Of a DNA stretch of 64,000 bases, positions 53,250-63,519 are shown in pieces (position 1 is the stretch's first letter; each line of letters starts with the position of its first letter). The stretch comes from Alistipes ihumii AP11 (GTDB lineage Bacteria > Bacteroidota > Bacteroidia > Bacteroidales > Rikenellaceae). Location: positions 558,001 through 622,000 of the forward strand of contig NZ_CP102294.1 in the NCBI RefSeq assembly GCF_025144665.1, written 5' to 3'. Under the pieces are notes generated by a model. The model was given only the letters and a program-made list of their open reading frames with translations, was not told the origin of the DNA and ran no database searches. Both the position numbers and the translations under genes were made by a program.

Positions 53250-54971
53250 CTACCAACCTTCATTTTGTTCCCATGACGGATAACGCATCTTCTCGGCAAA
53301 CGGAATCGGGTAACGATACATCGCCGGTCTGAACGTACGATCCTCGACCTTGACGACATTGTAGTCGAAACGCTCTCCGATCTTGATGATCCGCATACCC
53401 ATCAGCGGCTGATTCTCGGTCGTTTCAGCGATTTTCCAGCGACGGACATCCCAGAATCGATGCCCCTCGAAGGCCAGCTCGATCCGACGCTCGTTACGCA
53501 GCTTGGTTTCGTTCAGCGAGGCCAAAGGAGGCATATCGACTCCGGCGCGCGCACGGACCTGATTGACCGCCTCCAAAGCCGACAGGTCGCCGCCGTTGGT
53601 CACATATCCCATCTTGGCGTTAGCGCCGTGAGCGTAGAACATGGCCTCGGCATAGTTGAGCAGGATTTCGCCGTAACGGAACAGGTACCATACGTGCGGC
53701 ACGGACACACCCTGCGGCAACTGCACCTTGTCCTGAACGAACTTCTTCAGGTAGTAACCCGTCGTCGTACAGTTCGTATTGTTGATGCCGGCAAGGCCGC
53801 CCACGAACGATTCGACGGTAGCATCGTTGAACGTATCGCCGTTGCAGAGAATCGTCTCATAGAAACGGGGGTCGCGGTTCGCATAAGGATCGTCCGGGTC
53901 CACAGCCGAACCGTCTACCGTCTCGTAAGCGTCAACCAGATTCTGCGACGGGCAGGTGGCATTACCGCCGACCGAAGTCGTCACGTACTGGTCGGAACCG
54001 CCTTTGGGATAATTCCACGACTCCATGTGATTGAAGTTGCCGAAATTGGGACGATTGTCCAGAATATTCTCGGGATTGCTGCTCGAACGGTCGAACTGCA
54101 TATTGCGATAAGAGATATTCGTCGAATAAAGCCCCAGATTGATCACATCGGCAGCGGCACGCGCAGCGCGATCGCACAACTCGACATCGTACTGTCCCGA
54201 AGGCGAGTTCAGCGGGCTGGCGGCATACAGCAGCACGCGGGCCTTGAGAGCCAGCACGGCGCCCTTGGTTATGCGGCCGTACTGGTTGTCGATCCACTTG
54301 CCGTTCGTGTACTGCGTATTCTTCATCGTCTCCAAAGCGTCGTACATCGGAGCCAGACTGTCCAAAGTGCGAACGATATACTCGACCACTTCCTGTCCCG
54401 GAGTGCGCTCCAGCGCAAGAGCTTCGCTTTCGGTCAGCAGCTTGTCGGCAATGGCGATATCGCCGTAGCGCTTCCAGAGTTCGAAATGATAGTAAGCCTT
54501 CAGAAAGCTGGCATCCAAACGATATGCATGCCAGTTGAACACTTTGGTAGCATACTTCTCGGGCTCGCCTTTCTCGTACTCACGGAAAGTGTACTGCGGG
54601 TTGTTCACCGTATCGGAAAGACGCAGGAAGTCGTTAGCAGAACGGATCGCCTGATAGAACCGGGCATAAAGGTCATCCGGATTACTCTGCGCATTCCAGC
54701 TACCCGTATTGAACTTCTGAACGCTGGAACTCTGCTGATTGTTGTCGGCCTCGTCGCACGCACTGGCATAGCCGCCGTTGCCGACTGCCGTGAAGCCGTT
54801 CTCCATCGCCCAGTACAGGCCGGCCCACAACTTCGCCAAGTAATCTTCGTTATTGACTACCTTCTCTTCGTCCATCTGCCCCTTCAGGTCGACCTCGAAA
54901 AACTTGTCGCAGGAATAAAGCAGTCCGCAAACGGAGAGGACGAGCAGAATTTTTGATATCTTGATTTTCAT
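53250..54971 (-). CDS. SusD/RagB-like lipoprotein (pair 2)
   Basis: A 573-aa SusD-family lipoprotein that forms the lid on the partner SusC barrel and binds the glycan or peptide at the surface. The lipobox is GLLYSC (Cys21) followed by DKFFEVDLKG. The N-terminal SusD-like region shows LWAGLYWAMENGF and YQAIRSANDFLRL, the TPR part shows HAYRLDASFLKAYYHFELWK, and the C-terminal end has RNERRIELAFEGHRFWDVRRWK. It follows its SusC gene by 20 bp. Confidence 0.93.
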   Translation of the reverse strand: MKIKISKILLVLSVCGLLYSCDKFFEVDLKGQMDEEKVVNNEDYLAKLWAGLYWAMENGFTAVGNGGYASACDEADNNQQSSSVQKFNTGSWNAQSNPDDLYARFYQAIRSANDFLRLSDTVNNPQYTFREYEKGEPEKYATKVFNWHAYRLDASFLKAYYHFELWKRYGDIAIADKLLTESEALALERTPGQEVVEYIVRTLDSLAPMYDALETMKNTQYTNGKWIDNQYGRITKGAVLALKARVLLYAASPLNSPSGQYDVELCDRAARAAADVINLGLYSTNISYRNMQFDRSSSNPENILDNRPNFGNFNHMESWNYPKGGSDQYVTTSVGGNATCPSQNLVDAYETVDGSAVDPDDPYANRDPRFYETILCNGDTFNDATVESFVGGLAGINNTNCTTTGYYLKKFVQDKVQLPQGVSVPHVWYLFRYGEILLNYAEAMFYAHGANAKMGYVTNGGDLSALEAVNQVRARAGVDMPPLASLNETKLRNERRIELAFEGHRFWDVRRWKIAETTENQPLMGMRIIKIGERFDYNVVKVEDRTFRPAMYRYPIPFAEKMRYPSWEQNEGW

Positions 54972-54991
54972 AATATCCTGTTTTCAATTGG

Positions 54992-57874
54992 TTAGAATGT
55001 CAGACTGAGTCCAATACTGTACGAACGAGTGGCAGGATAACCAGTGAAGGTTTCCGGATCGATGAAATCCATCTCGCGACTGATCGTAAACAGATTCTGT
55101 CCCCTGAAATACACCTTGGCTCCACGGAAACCGATCTCCTTCATCCATTTCTGCGGGAATTCGTAACCGATCTCCAGGTTGCGAAGCTTGAAATAGTCGT
55201 TCGACCGCAGCCATACCGTGCTGGCCTGCGAGTTGTTCGGGTTATTCAGCGTAGACAACCGCGGCAGTACGGCCGTAGCGGCCGTCTCGGGCGTCCAGCT
55301 TTGCTTGGCATACTGGAACGCATTGTTATTGTTCCAGAACGGCAAGAAAGTATCGGCAGCATTGGTCAGCATGATCGAGCTGTTGATCGTTCCTTGTCCC
55401 ATAGCGTACAGATAGACGTTCTTATACTTCAGGTTCAGGCTGAAAGTATAGGTATACTGGGGAAGGTCCTGATACCCCATAGGAACGACATCGAAACTGT
55501 CGATCATACCGTCATTATTCACATCGACATAGCGCGCATCGCCTTCCTGTACGGAACCGTAGGAAGGAATGGCCGTCATGTTGTCGAGATCCTCGGCCGT
55601 ATAGAAGCCGTCGCACAAAAGGCCCCACTTCTGTCCTACGGCCTTGCCGATCCAAGAGAGATACTTCTGCGTATTGAGGTCGTAAAGATTCGCATCCGGC
55701 CGCTTGTTGATGATGTTGTGATTGTACCAGATGCCGCCCTGAACCGAGTACTCGAAATCGCCGGCATGGCCGAACACCTCGAGCGTAGCCTCGTAACCGC
55801 GATTGGTCACTTCGCCGCCGTTACCCCAGCTGGCTCGCTCTATACCCATCGTGAGAGGCTGCGAGCCCGTGTTCCGGGTAAGGATATCCTTACGCACATC
55901 GTGGAAATAATCGAACATCAGGTTGACGTGGTTGAAGAAAGTACCTTCGATCGAGATATCGGTCTTATACGACTTGTCCCAAGTAATGAAAGGGTTAGCC
56001 AGCATATCCTCGAACGTACCTCCGATTGAGGTCGTCGTGCCCGGCACACCGAAAGTGTAAGTGCCCGAATTGTAATAGAACTGCTGATAGAAGATACGAT
56101 CGGTGGCAGAACCTCCGGTGAAAGCCGAACCGCCCACCTTGCCGTACGAAGCGCGCAGTTTCAGGTAGTTGACCACCTTACTGTCCTTCAGGAAGTTCTC
56201 CTTGGAAATCACCCAAGCCAACGCTCCGGCGGGGAAGAAGCCGAAACGGCGCCCCGGCATATACTGTTCCTCGCCATAGTAGCTGGCTGCGAACTCGGCG
56301 AAGTAACGATCCTTGAATCCGTAGTGCGCACGGAATCCGAAACCGGCCGTATTGAACTTATAGTAGCTTCCGCTCTGCTGATAACGGTCCATGTGATACA
56401 TCAGCATGGCGTCGACCGAGTGGTCGCCGAAAGTCCGGTTGTACGCAGCGAAAGCCTCGAAGTTGAGACGCTGATACTGGTAGTTCACGGAGCTCTGCCA
56501 AGAGAGGTCCGTATCGTCGTTGTACTGGCGGTACGCATACTCGCCCGCGCCGGTCACGGGATCCGGAGCCCCCGTAATATCGAATACCGCAAAGTTGCGC
56601 AACTTGTCGTCGGCCACAAGCATCGCATTCATCGCCGAACCGCCGATGCCGACCGAAAGTCCCTTGACCGTTTCGCCGAAATCGTACTTCAGTTTCAGCG
56701 TCATATCCAAGTTGCGGTAGAGCCTGGTTTGGTAACCCTTGTGCGCGACCAGACCCAGCGGGTTGTTCGTATAGCGGGACGTGCCGCCCAGCGAGCCGTC
56801 CGGGTTCACCAACGGATACTCTTGAGGCGGAGTACGCATGGTAGCGTCGAGAATGCTCGCGGTGGTGCTACCGGGGAAACGACGGCTGTCGACACGGCCT
56901 CCCATATCGATCTGCGCAGAGAGGTTCTTGGTGATGTTGACGTCCAAGTTACTCCGCAGATTGAAACGGTTCATCCGCACCTGAGTGGTATAGTCGTTCA
57001 GGTCGGTATGATTGAACATACCGCCGTTGTGCATGTAGCCGGCCGTCACCATGTACCGCACGGCTTTCGTACCGCCGCCGATATTGATGCCGACGTTCGA
57101 GATCAGAGTCGACTTCTTGAATATCTCGTCGAAGTAGTTGTTGTCGGGATGCGTGTACTGGTACACTCCGCCCTTGCCGTAGTTCGGGAGGTCGGTGATC
57201 GGGTCGTACAAGACAGGCAGACCGTCGTTGGTACGCGCCTGATTGTGCAGCACGGCGTACTCGTACGCATTCAGCATATCGGGCTTGTTGGCGAATTCCT
57301 GCCACCCGACGTTGACGTTCACGTCGATCGTCGTCTTTCCGACAAAACCGCGCTTGGTCGTTACCAACAGGACTCCGTTGGCAGCCTGCTGTCCGTACAG
57401 AGCGACCGCAGCCGCGTCCTTCAGAACCGAGATGCTTTCGATCTCATACAGGGAAAGCTGGTTGTACTCCGTCCTGAAACCATCGACGATCACCAGCGGC
57501 GTATTCGCGCCACCGTAGGTATTGAGTCCCCGGATGTAGATGCTCGGTTCGTCTCCTCCCGGCTCGTACGAGCCTTTTTTAACGATCAGACCGGGCAGAC
57601 GGCCGATCAGGGCCTCGCCTATCGACGTAGCCGTCGACTTTCTCAGCTCGTCGGCATGGACCGTGCTCATCGACGAAGTCACTGCGTCGTATTTTTGCTT
57701 GCCGTAAGCCACGTCCACCATCCTTTCGGATGCGCGAAGCGTGTCTCCCAAAGTCGGAATCTCTGCGAAAGCTCCCGTTTTAGGTCCTTCGGCCTTGACG
57801 GTCGTCGCGGACACAAACAAGATCAGGAACGATGCAAAGCAACTTTTCACCTTGTCATTTATATGTTTTTTCAT
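54992..57874 (-). CDS. SusC/RagA-like TonB-dependent transporter (pair 2), without N-terminal extension domain
   Basis: A 960-aa outer membrane transporter. The plug begins soon after a signal peptide (MKKHINDKVKSCFASFLILF) with VAYGKQKYDAVTSSMSTV, then IGEALIGRLPGLIVKKG, SIYIRGLNTYGGANTPLVIV and the SusC signature SVLKDAAAVALYGQQAANGV. The barrel ends SYSIGLSLTF. The N-terminal carboxypeptidase-regulatory-like domain found in most SusC proteins is absent; only ~40 residues separate signal peptide and plug. It pairs with the following SusD gene. Confidence 0.93.
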   Translation of the reverse strand: MKKHINDKVKSCFASFLILFVSATTVKAEGPKTGAFAEIPTLGDTLRASERMVDVAYGKQKYDAVTSSMSTVHADELRKSTATSIGEALIGRLPGLIVKKGSYEPGGDEPSIYIRGLNTYGGANTPLVIVDGFRTEYNQLSLYEIESISVLKDAAAVALYGQQAANGVLLVTTKRGFVGKTTIDVNVNVGWQEFANKPDMLNAYEYAVLHNQARTNDGLPVLYDPITDLPNYGKGGVYQYTHPDNNYFDEIFKKSTLISNVGINIGGGTKAVRYMVTAGYMHNGGMFNHTDLNDYTTQVRMNRFNLRSNLDVNITKNLSAQIDMGGRVDSRRFPGSTTASILDATMRTPPQEYPLVNPDGSLGGTSRYTNNPLGLVAHKGYQTRLYRNLDMTLKLKYDFGETVKGLSVGIGGSAMNAMLVADDKLRNFAVFDITGAPDPVTGAGEYAYRQYNDDTDLSWQSSVNYQYQRLNFEAFAAYNRTFGDHSVDAMLMYHMDRYQQSGSYYKFNTAGFGFRAHYGFKDRYFAEFAASYYGEEQYMPGRRFGFFPAGALAWVISKENFLKDSKVVNYLKLRASYGKVGGSAFTGGSATDRIFYQQFYYNSGTYTFGVPGTTTSIGGTFEDMLANPFITWDKSYKTDISIEGTFFNHVNLMFDYFHDVRKDILTRNTGSQPLTMGIERASWGNGGEVTNRGYEATLEVFGHAGDFEYSVQGGIWYNHNIINKRPDANLYDLNTQKYLSWIGKAVGQKWGLLCDGFYTAEDLDNMTAIPSYGSVQEGDARYVDVNNDGMIDSFDVVPMGYQDLPQYTYTFSLNLKYKNVYLYAMGQGTINSSIMLTNAADTFLPFWNNNNAFQYAKQSWTPETAATAVLPRLSTLNNPNNSQASTVWLRSNDYFKLRNLEIGYEFPQKWMKEIGFRGAKVYFRGQNLFTISREMDFIDPETFTGYPATRSYSIGLSLTF

Positions 57875-57902
57875 ATCGTAGTCTCGATTTAGAAATTAAT
57901 TA

Positions 57903-59735
57903 CTACCATCCCGGGTTCTGTGCCAATACACCGTTCGTTGTCAGAACGTCCGTCTGATAGAGCGGGAACAGATACCACTTCGACGACCATACGCGCGTCT
58001 CGTAAAGGAATTTCGAGAAAGTCGGATTTTCCATGTCGCCGGTAATCTTCATACCGTACATATTGCCTCCGATGTACTTGTCGCCCACTTTCCAGCGCTT
58101 GTAGTCAAAATAAATCTGATCCTCATAGCAAAGCTCGACGATACGCTCTTTGCGGATGCATTCGCGAACGTAAGCCTGATTGGCTTGGAAGCCGGGCTTA
58201 TTCTCCAGCTTGGGCTGGCCGGCACGCTCGCGGACCATGTTCACGTACCGAAGAATTTCCGTCGAGTTGCTGGCATAATCCACCTCGTTGAGCGCCTCGG
58301 CGTACATCAGGTAAAGATCGGACAAACGCATGTAAGGCCAGAAAGCCTGCGGATAGTTGCCCAAACCTGCGATGTAATCGTCATCGAAGAACTTGGCGAG
58401 ATAGTAGCCGGTGAAAGCCTGCTTACCTTCAGGATACTGGTCTCCGGCAGGCTCCATTCTCATGTCGAGGATGAAAGGACCTATGTTCTTGCCCAAACTG
58501 TAGCCATGATGATAGATAGTCGCGTTGAACCGGCGGTCCAGGTTATTGTAAGGATCGCTGACATTCTGCCAATAGTCGGAAGGCTGGTCGCTACCGTCGC
58601 GCAGCTCGTATTTGTCGACCATATTCTGCAACGGAATCAGATAGGTGCCGACCGTTCCTCTCAACTTCTTAAGCGTAGACCAGATGGTCACGCGCGATCC
58701 GGACTGGTAAGCCTCGCTGGCGTAAGAGTCGGCCGGGCGGGTACCCCAGATGATTTCGGGATTGCCTTTCGCCTTTCCGCTGGCGTCGATGTCGGGGAAT
58801 TCGGTCACGGCAGCCTTGTAGTCTTTCACCGGATCGCCATATTTAGTATAGAGCGCATATCCGGCTCCGTGAGCCGCATTGATCGCCTCGAGGCAAGCAT
58901 CAGCCGCTTCCTGCCAACGATTCTTGTCGTAGGTCTCGTGCTTGATCAGCTCCTGCTTGCTAAAGCTCGGATAGTACGACTGGTTGTTCTCGGGATTGAA
59001 CAGCGGGCTGGCCGACCACAGCAGGACGCGGGCCTTCAGCATACGCAGAGCCACCTTGTTCACACGGCCGAACTCATTCACTGCGTTACGCTCGGGGAGC
59101 TCGGGCATAGCGATCGCCCGGTCGAGCAGGCTGCATATCGAATCGACCGTCCGCGAAATCGACATACGGGACATATCGACCGATTCGCCCATCGTAACGT
59201 AATGGTCGATCCAAGGCAGACCGCCGTAGCGCTTGAACATTTCGTAATAGCGCTGAGCGACCAGCCCCAAAGCCTCGGCCTTACGCTGATTGATATAACT
59301 CTGAGGCGTACCGTCGTTCACCATATCCACCTTGTCGTAGAAGTACCATGCGTTACGAATGGCAAACCAGTCGTAATCCCATTTGTCTTCACGATAGGGA
59401 TTGATCGTACCGGCAGTCAGCAGACCTTCGTGGTACTGAGGATGTACGAAGTTATAACCGCCCTCCAAAGCCGTATCGGCCTCGTCGGAAGCGCACGAAA
59501 TCGGAGCGAAGTAGATCAGGATACCCTGACTCCAAGGACCGTTACCGTTCAAGCAGGGCCAGCCCCACGGAAGCGACGAGTAAGGCGCGGCCAGCACTTT
59601 TTCGGCATTCTCGATGGTAGAGAACACCACCGCTTCCGTCTGTCCGGACACGTCGCTCGGTTCCTCCAAGAAGTCCTGACAAGACCACATCAACGAAGAT
59701 GCCGACAATAATAATAATGCTATTTTTGTTTTCAT
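57903..59735 (-). CDS. SusD/RagB-like lipoprotein (pair 1)
   Basis: A 610-aa SusD-family lipoprotein (lipobox SLMWSC, Cys19, then QDFLEEPSD). Characteristic parts are NAWYFYDKVDMV, a TPR-like core (ALGLVAQRYYEMFKRYGGLP), ALRMLKARVLLWSASPLFNP, and the C-terminal RKERIVELCYEDQIYFDYKR. The gene itself is intact although its upstream partner SusC is frame-broken. It follows that SusC by 19 bp; the second SusC starts 28 bp after it. Confidence 0.93.
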   Translation of the reverse strand: MKTKIALLLLSASSLMWSCQDFLEEPSDVSGQTEAVVFSTIENAEKVLAAPYSSLPWGWPCLNGNGPWSQGILIYFAPISCASDEADTALEGGYNFVHPQYHEGLLTAGTINPYREDKWDYDWFAIRNAWYFYDKVDMVNDGTPQSYINQRKAEALGLVAQRYYEMFKRYGGLPWIDHYVTMGESVDMSRMSISRTVDSICSLLDRAIAMPELPERNAVNEFGRVNKVALRMLKARVLLWSASPLFNPENNQSYYPSFSKQELIKHETYDKNRWQEAADACLEAINAAHGAGYALYTKYGDPVKDYKAAVTEFPDIDASGKAKGNPEIIWGTRPADSYASEAYQSGSRVTIWSTLKKLRGTVGTYLIPLQNMVDKYELRDGSDQPSDYWQNVSDPYNNLDRRFNATIYHHGYSLGKNIGPFILDMRMEPAGDQYPEGKQAFTGYYLAKFFDDDYIAGLGNYPQAFWPYMRLSDLYLMYAEALNEVDYASNSTEILRYVNMVRERAGQPKLENKPGFQANQAYVRECIRKERIVELCYEDQIYFDYKRWKVGDKYIGGNMYGMKITGDMENPTFSKFLYETRVWSSKWYLFPLYQTDVLTTNGVLAQNPGW

Positions 59736-59754
59736 CGTTGTATTATCTTTTTAA

Positions 59755-62700
59755 TTAAAAGGTAATGGAAACACCTACGTTATAGATCTGCATAAGCGGA
59801 TAGAACAAAGTACGGTGCTGAATACTTTCAGGATCGAAGTTCTTCATCTGGTGGGTAGGAGTCCATGTCCATACGTTCTGAGCCGTCAGGAACACCCGAA
59901 GGTTGTCGATGCCGATCGACTTCATCCACTTCTGAGGCAGGTTATAGCCCAGCTCGACATTCTTCAACCGGAGGTAAGTCGCGTCGTAAGCCCAGAAGCT
60001 CGAGTTCACGAAGTTACCGCTCTGCTGGTTGTTCGTCGTGTGCAGGATCGGATACCACTTGCTGCGTCCCGTCGGAGTCCAGCGCTCTTCCACACCGCCG
60101 AAAGCGGCACCGCCCTCGAAGAAGTGTACCCGGTTCTCCTGCTGAGGCATATAGTAGAAGCCGGCGCCTCCCTGAAACAGCATCGAAAAGTCCAAACCCT
60201 TGTAGTTGAATCCCAGCGAAGCCGTAAACGTCGAACGGGGCATATTCGAGTTACCGAAATAAACGCCGTCCTTGTCGTCGATCTTCATGTCGCCGTTCAC
60301 GTCCTTGAACTTCAGGTCGCCCGGCACGGGATTCGGATTATAGATTATAGGTGTTGTACGGATTGTTCGGATCGTTGATCTCTTCGTAGCTGTCGAAAAT
60401 ACCCTCGCAGATCAGACCGGATATTTCATCCAGCATATGGCCCGTCGCATACTGATAGGGATAATCCTTCGAGCTTTCGGAAAGTTGCAAAGTCTTATTG
60501 ATCGTGTAAGCATAGGACCCCTTTACGAAATAGGAGAAATTCTTGCCGATCGTACCGTCCCATCCGAGTTCGACCTCGAATCCCTGGTTCCGTACCTTAG
60601 CGTAGTTTTCCTTGTTCGTCAGATAAAGAGTATGGTAGCCGTTGGCCTGAGCATTCGTCTGGAAATCGGGGAATACGAAAGACGGATAGGTCACCATATC
60701 GGTCAGAATGTCCGAACGCATCTCCTTGTAAATATCGAACACGAAGCTGAGACGGTCGTCGAAGAACTTGGCGTCGATACCGAGATTGTACTTCTTAGCC
60801 GTTTCCCACGTCACATTGTAGTTCGGAGCCTTACCCTCCTGAATAGGTCTCAGCGTAGTGTGCTGCGGGTTACTCTGGTCTCCGACATAGTACACGGTAC
60901 CTCCGGGAAGACCGCCGAACGTCGTAGGCAGATAGAGGAAGCGCGAGTTCGTCCGGTCGTTACCTACCTCACCGTAGGAACCGCGGATCTTCAGGAAGCT
61001 GACCGTCTTGCGGATGCTTTCCATGAAAGGCTCTTCCGAAATAGCCCAGCCCACAGCCACTGCGGGGAACGTACCGAAGCGCTGCCCTTTCGGGAAGTTC
61101 TCGGAACCGTTGATACCGATGCTGAAGTCGAGGAAGTAGCGGCTCTTATAATTATAGGTAGCACGTCCTACGAAGCCCAGATAGGCATGCGGGACATCGG
61201 CGAAAGAAGACTCGTAGTAGCGGCTTTTCTCCATGTTGTACATCGCCAAAGCGGTTACGCTATGATCGCCGAACGAGCGAGCGTAATTCAACGATACCTC
61301 GGCGTACTCCTTGCGGCGCTTCTGGGAACCAACAGCACTCGAAGTCAGCGGACCGTCGTTGCCGCTCTTCTGCATATAGATCGTTCCGTCCTCCAGCTCG
61401 ATCGGACGATAGGTGGCATACTGACGCTGGCGGTTATAACCTGCATCGCTGAAACTGTCGAACGAATACTTACCCTGAGCGGGAAGTCCCTTGGTAATGA
61501 AATCGAGGTCGTACTTCAGCGAGAAGACCGTATTGGCGGTCACCTGATTGCGGGTGTAGTTACCTCCGGCGAACAGCATCGTGATGATCGTCGGATTGGG
61601 GTCCGTTCCGGTAACGATGTAACGGTTGTCCGCGTCGAAACCGGCCGTCGACCAAGGCTTGGCCTGATAGAGCTTCCAGAAGAACTGGTTGTCGCCCGGC
61701 GAGTTGTTACCCTGACGGCGCTCGAAACGTCCGTCGATATTGATGCTGGCGGACAGCCTCTTGGTGAACTGGAAGTCGAGGTTGGTTCTCAGAGACAAAC
61801 GGCGGTATTCGTTATTCGGGTTGAAACCATAACCCGCTTTTTTCTTCACCAGACCGTCCTCGCTGTAATAACCTACCGAAGCGTAATACTTAACGAAGTC
61901 GTTACCGCCCCGGACGCTCACGTTGTGCTCGGTCTTGGGCGAATACTTCTTCAGTACATAGTCCGCATAGTCCATGCTCGGATAGAGGTAGTCGTTGAAA
62001 TGGTAGCGGTATTTCATCAGGTCCTCGAAACTGGTCGTAGCGCCCGTACCGTCGTTATAACCCATTTCGTTCTGATAATAGAGATATGCATAAGAGCCGA
62101 TATTGTGACGCAGACGAGTCGGCACCGACAGACCGAAGCTACCCGAATAGGTAACGGTCGCCTTGCCGCTCAAACCTTTCTTCGTCGTGATGATCAGTAC
62201 GCCGTTGGCGCCCTTCACACCGTACACGGCGGTCGCGGAAGCGTCCTTCAGAATCGTCACGGACTCGATATCGTTCGGGTTGATCGTTTCCCAGCCCGAC
62301 ATATATCCTTTCATCAGGTCGGCATTCGCGCTTTCCTGAATACGTCCGCCCGACGAACGTTCGACACCGTCGACGATAACCAACGGGTCCGCATTGTTCA
62401 GCGTAGCCTTTCCTCGGATTCGGATCGTCGGAGCCTCCGCACCCGGCTGACCCGAGTTCTGCATCGTGGTCAGACCGGTCAAACGTCCGGTCAGAGCCGA
62501 TCCGACGTTGCCGACGGGCGCCTTCATGATGTCCTTGGCCGTCGCCGAAGAAAGAGAAGCGACCACGGACGCCTTTTTCTGCGTACCGTAAGCGATCACG
62601 ACCGTCTCGTCGAGCGCCTGCTGTTCGGTCTCCAGCTCAATCCTCAGATCCTTGACAGGACCTTTGACAGTTTGGTTTTGAGGAACATAACCGAGAAAAC

Positions 62701-62914
62701 TGATCGCCAGCTCGGCCGGAAACTTATCGACGTCAATCGAGAAAAGTCCCCCCGGGCCCGTCATAACACCCTTCGTTGTGCCTTTCAGGAGAACGGTCGC
62801 GCCGATAACCCCATTCCCGGATTCATCGACCACCGTTCCCGATACCATATTTTGCCCCATACCGTAAAGGGTGCAAAAGCAAAATAAACACAAGATTAGT
62901 AATTTTTTCATCAT
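59755..62914 (-). pseudogene. SusC/RagA-like transporter (pair 1), split by a 7-bp tandem duplication
   Basis: The gene reads 858 codons from ATG 62914, with signal peptide (MMKKLLILCLFCFCTLYGMG), carboxypeptidase-regulatory-like domain (about 22-100), plug (GSALTGRLTGLTTMQNSGQP, VTILKDASATAVYGVKGANG) and most of the barrel, then stops at 60338. The barrel continues in another frame, ending 59755 (GDLKFKDVNGDMKIDDKDG...). At the break the sequence has ATTATAG twice in tandem (60337-60350). Taking out one 7-bp copy restores PYNTYNPNPVPGDLKF and one frame of 3153 bp (1050 aa plus stop). Slippage between the copies could switch it, so it may be phase-variable rather than dead. Confidence 0.9.
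60337..60350. repeat. 7-bp tandem duplication at the SusC frame break
   Basis: Two adjacent copies of ATTATAG (plus strand). One copy gives a continuous SusC reading frame; two copies shift it. Confidence 0.9.
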
Positions 62915-63519
62915 AAGTTAGTTCATTAAAATGGTAGTTTTCAAGTTTAAAATCCGATCTCTCATTCTCATCTGCATTTTGTCATACACTCTATTTTGAA
63001 GTTTAAGTTAATAATGTTTGAAACAGTAGGTCATACGGACATTTTCATCCCGCATTTTTGCTTATACAATATTACATAATAGCTAATAATCGTTCTTGTC
63101 AATCCATACCAAAATATATCGCAAACGTTCAATATTCGCCAATAATTATTACATTTGTTTCAAAAGTATTCCCTTTGTCTCTTTTCCGACCCGCAAACGG
63201 ACTTTTTAAGAAAAAGGTGCCGCCCACGTCGAGAACGGAGTGAAGAATACACGGTCAACAAAGAAGTCGTTTGAATCAAAACAACATAAAACAATAAAAA
63301 TCAACATGTTAAAACACAACAAAACATCCGACAAACAGCATTGCCCCGCTCTTATCCGGCACGAATTCAAAAAACAAGCATCCGTTCCGCCGCATTCGCC
63401 ATCTCAAAAATAGCAAGAATGTTCAATATAAACGAACGATTGGAGTAAATTGATATCCTATCCCGGCAAAATAAGCGCTACACGCCGGCAAGCGTCATCA
63501 GAACCAAAAGAACCTCTTC
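62915..63519. other. AT-rich divergent promoter region between the SusC locus and the kinase-like gene
   Basis: About 600 bp without a gene. Candidate -7 elements are TACATTTG at 63150-63157 on the plus strand and TACTTTTG at 63161-63168 on the minus strand, which overlap in divergent orientation. A weaker TAAACTTG (62942-62949, minus) lies near the SusC start. If the distal elements are used, leaders of ~240 and ~360 nt result. Confidence 0.45.

Noticed and set aside
60437-62887. 816-aa antisense frame over the broken SusC gene
   Set aside because: It is the complement of a SusC gene with all usual motifs and has no recognisable domain.
63058-63243. 61-aa frame upstream of the kinase-like gene
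   Set aside because: It needs a TTG start, sits in AT-rich promoter DNA and shows no protein-like pattern.
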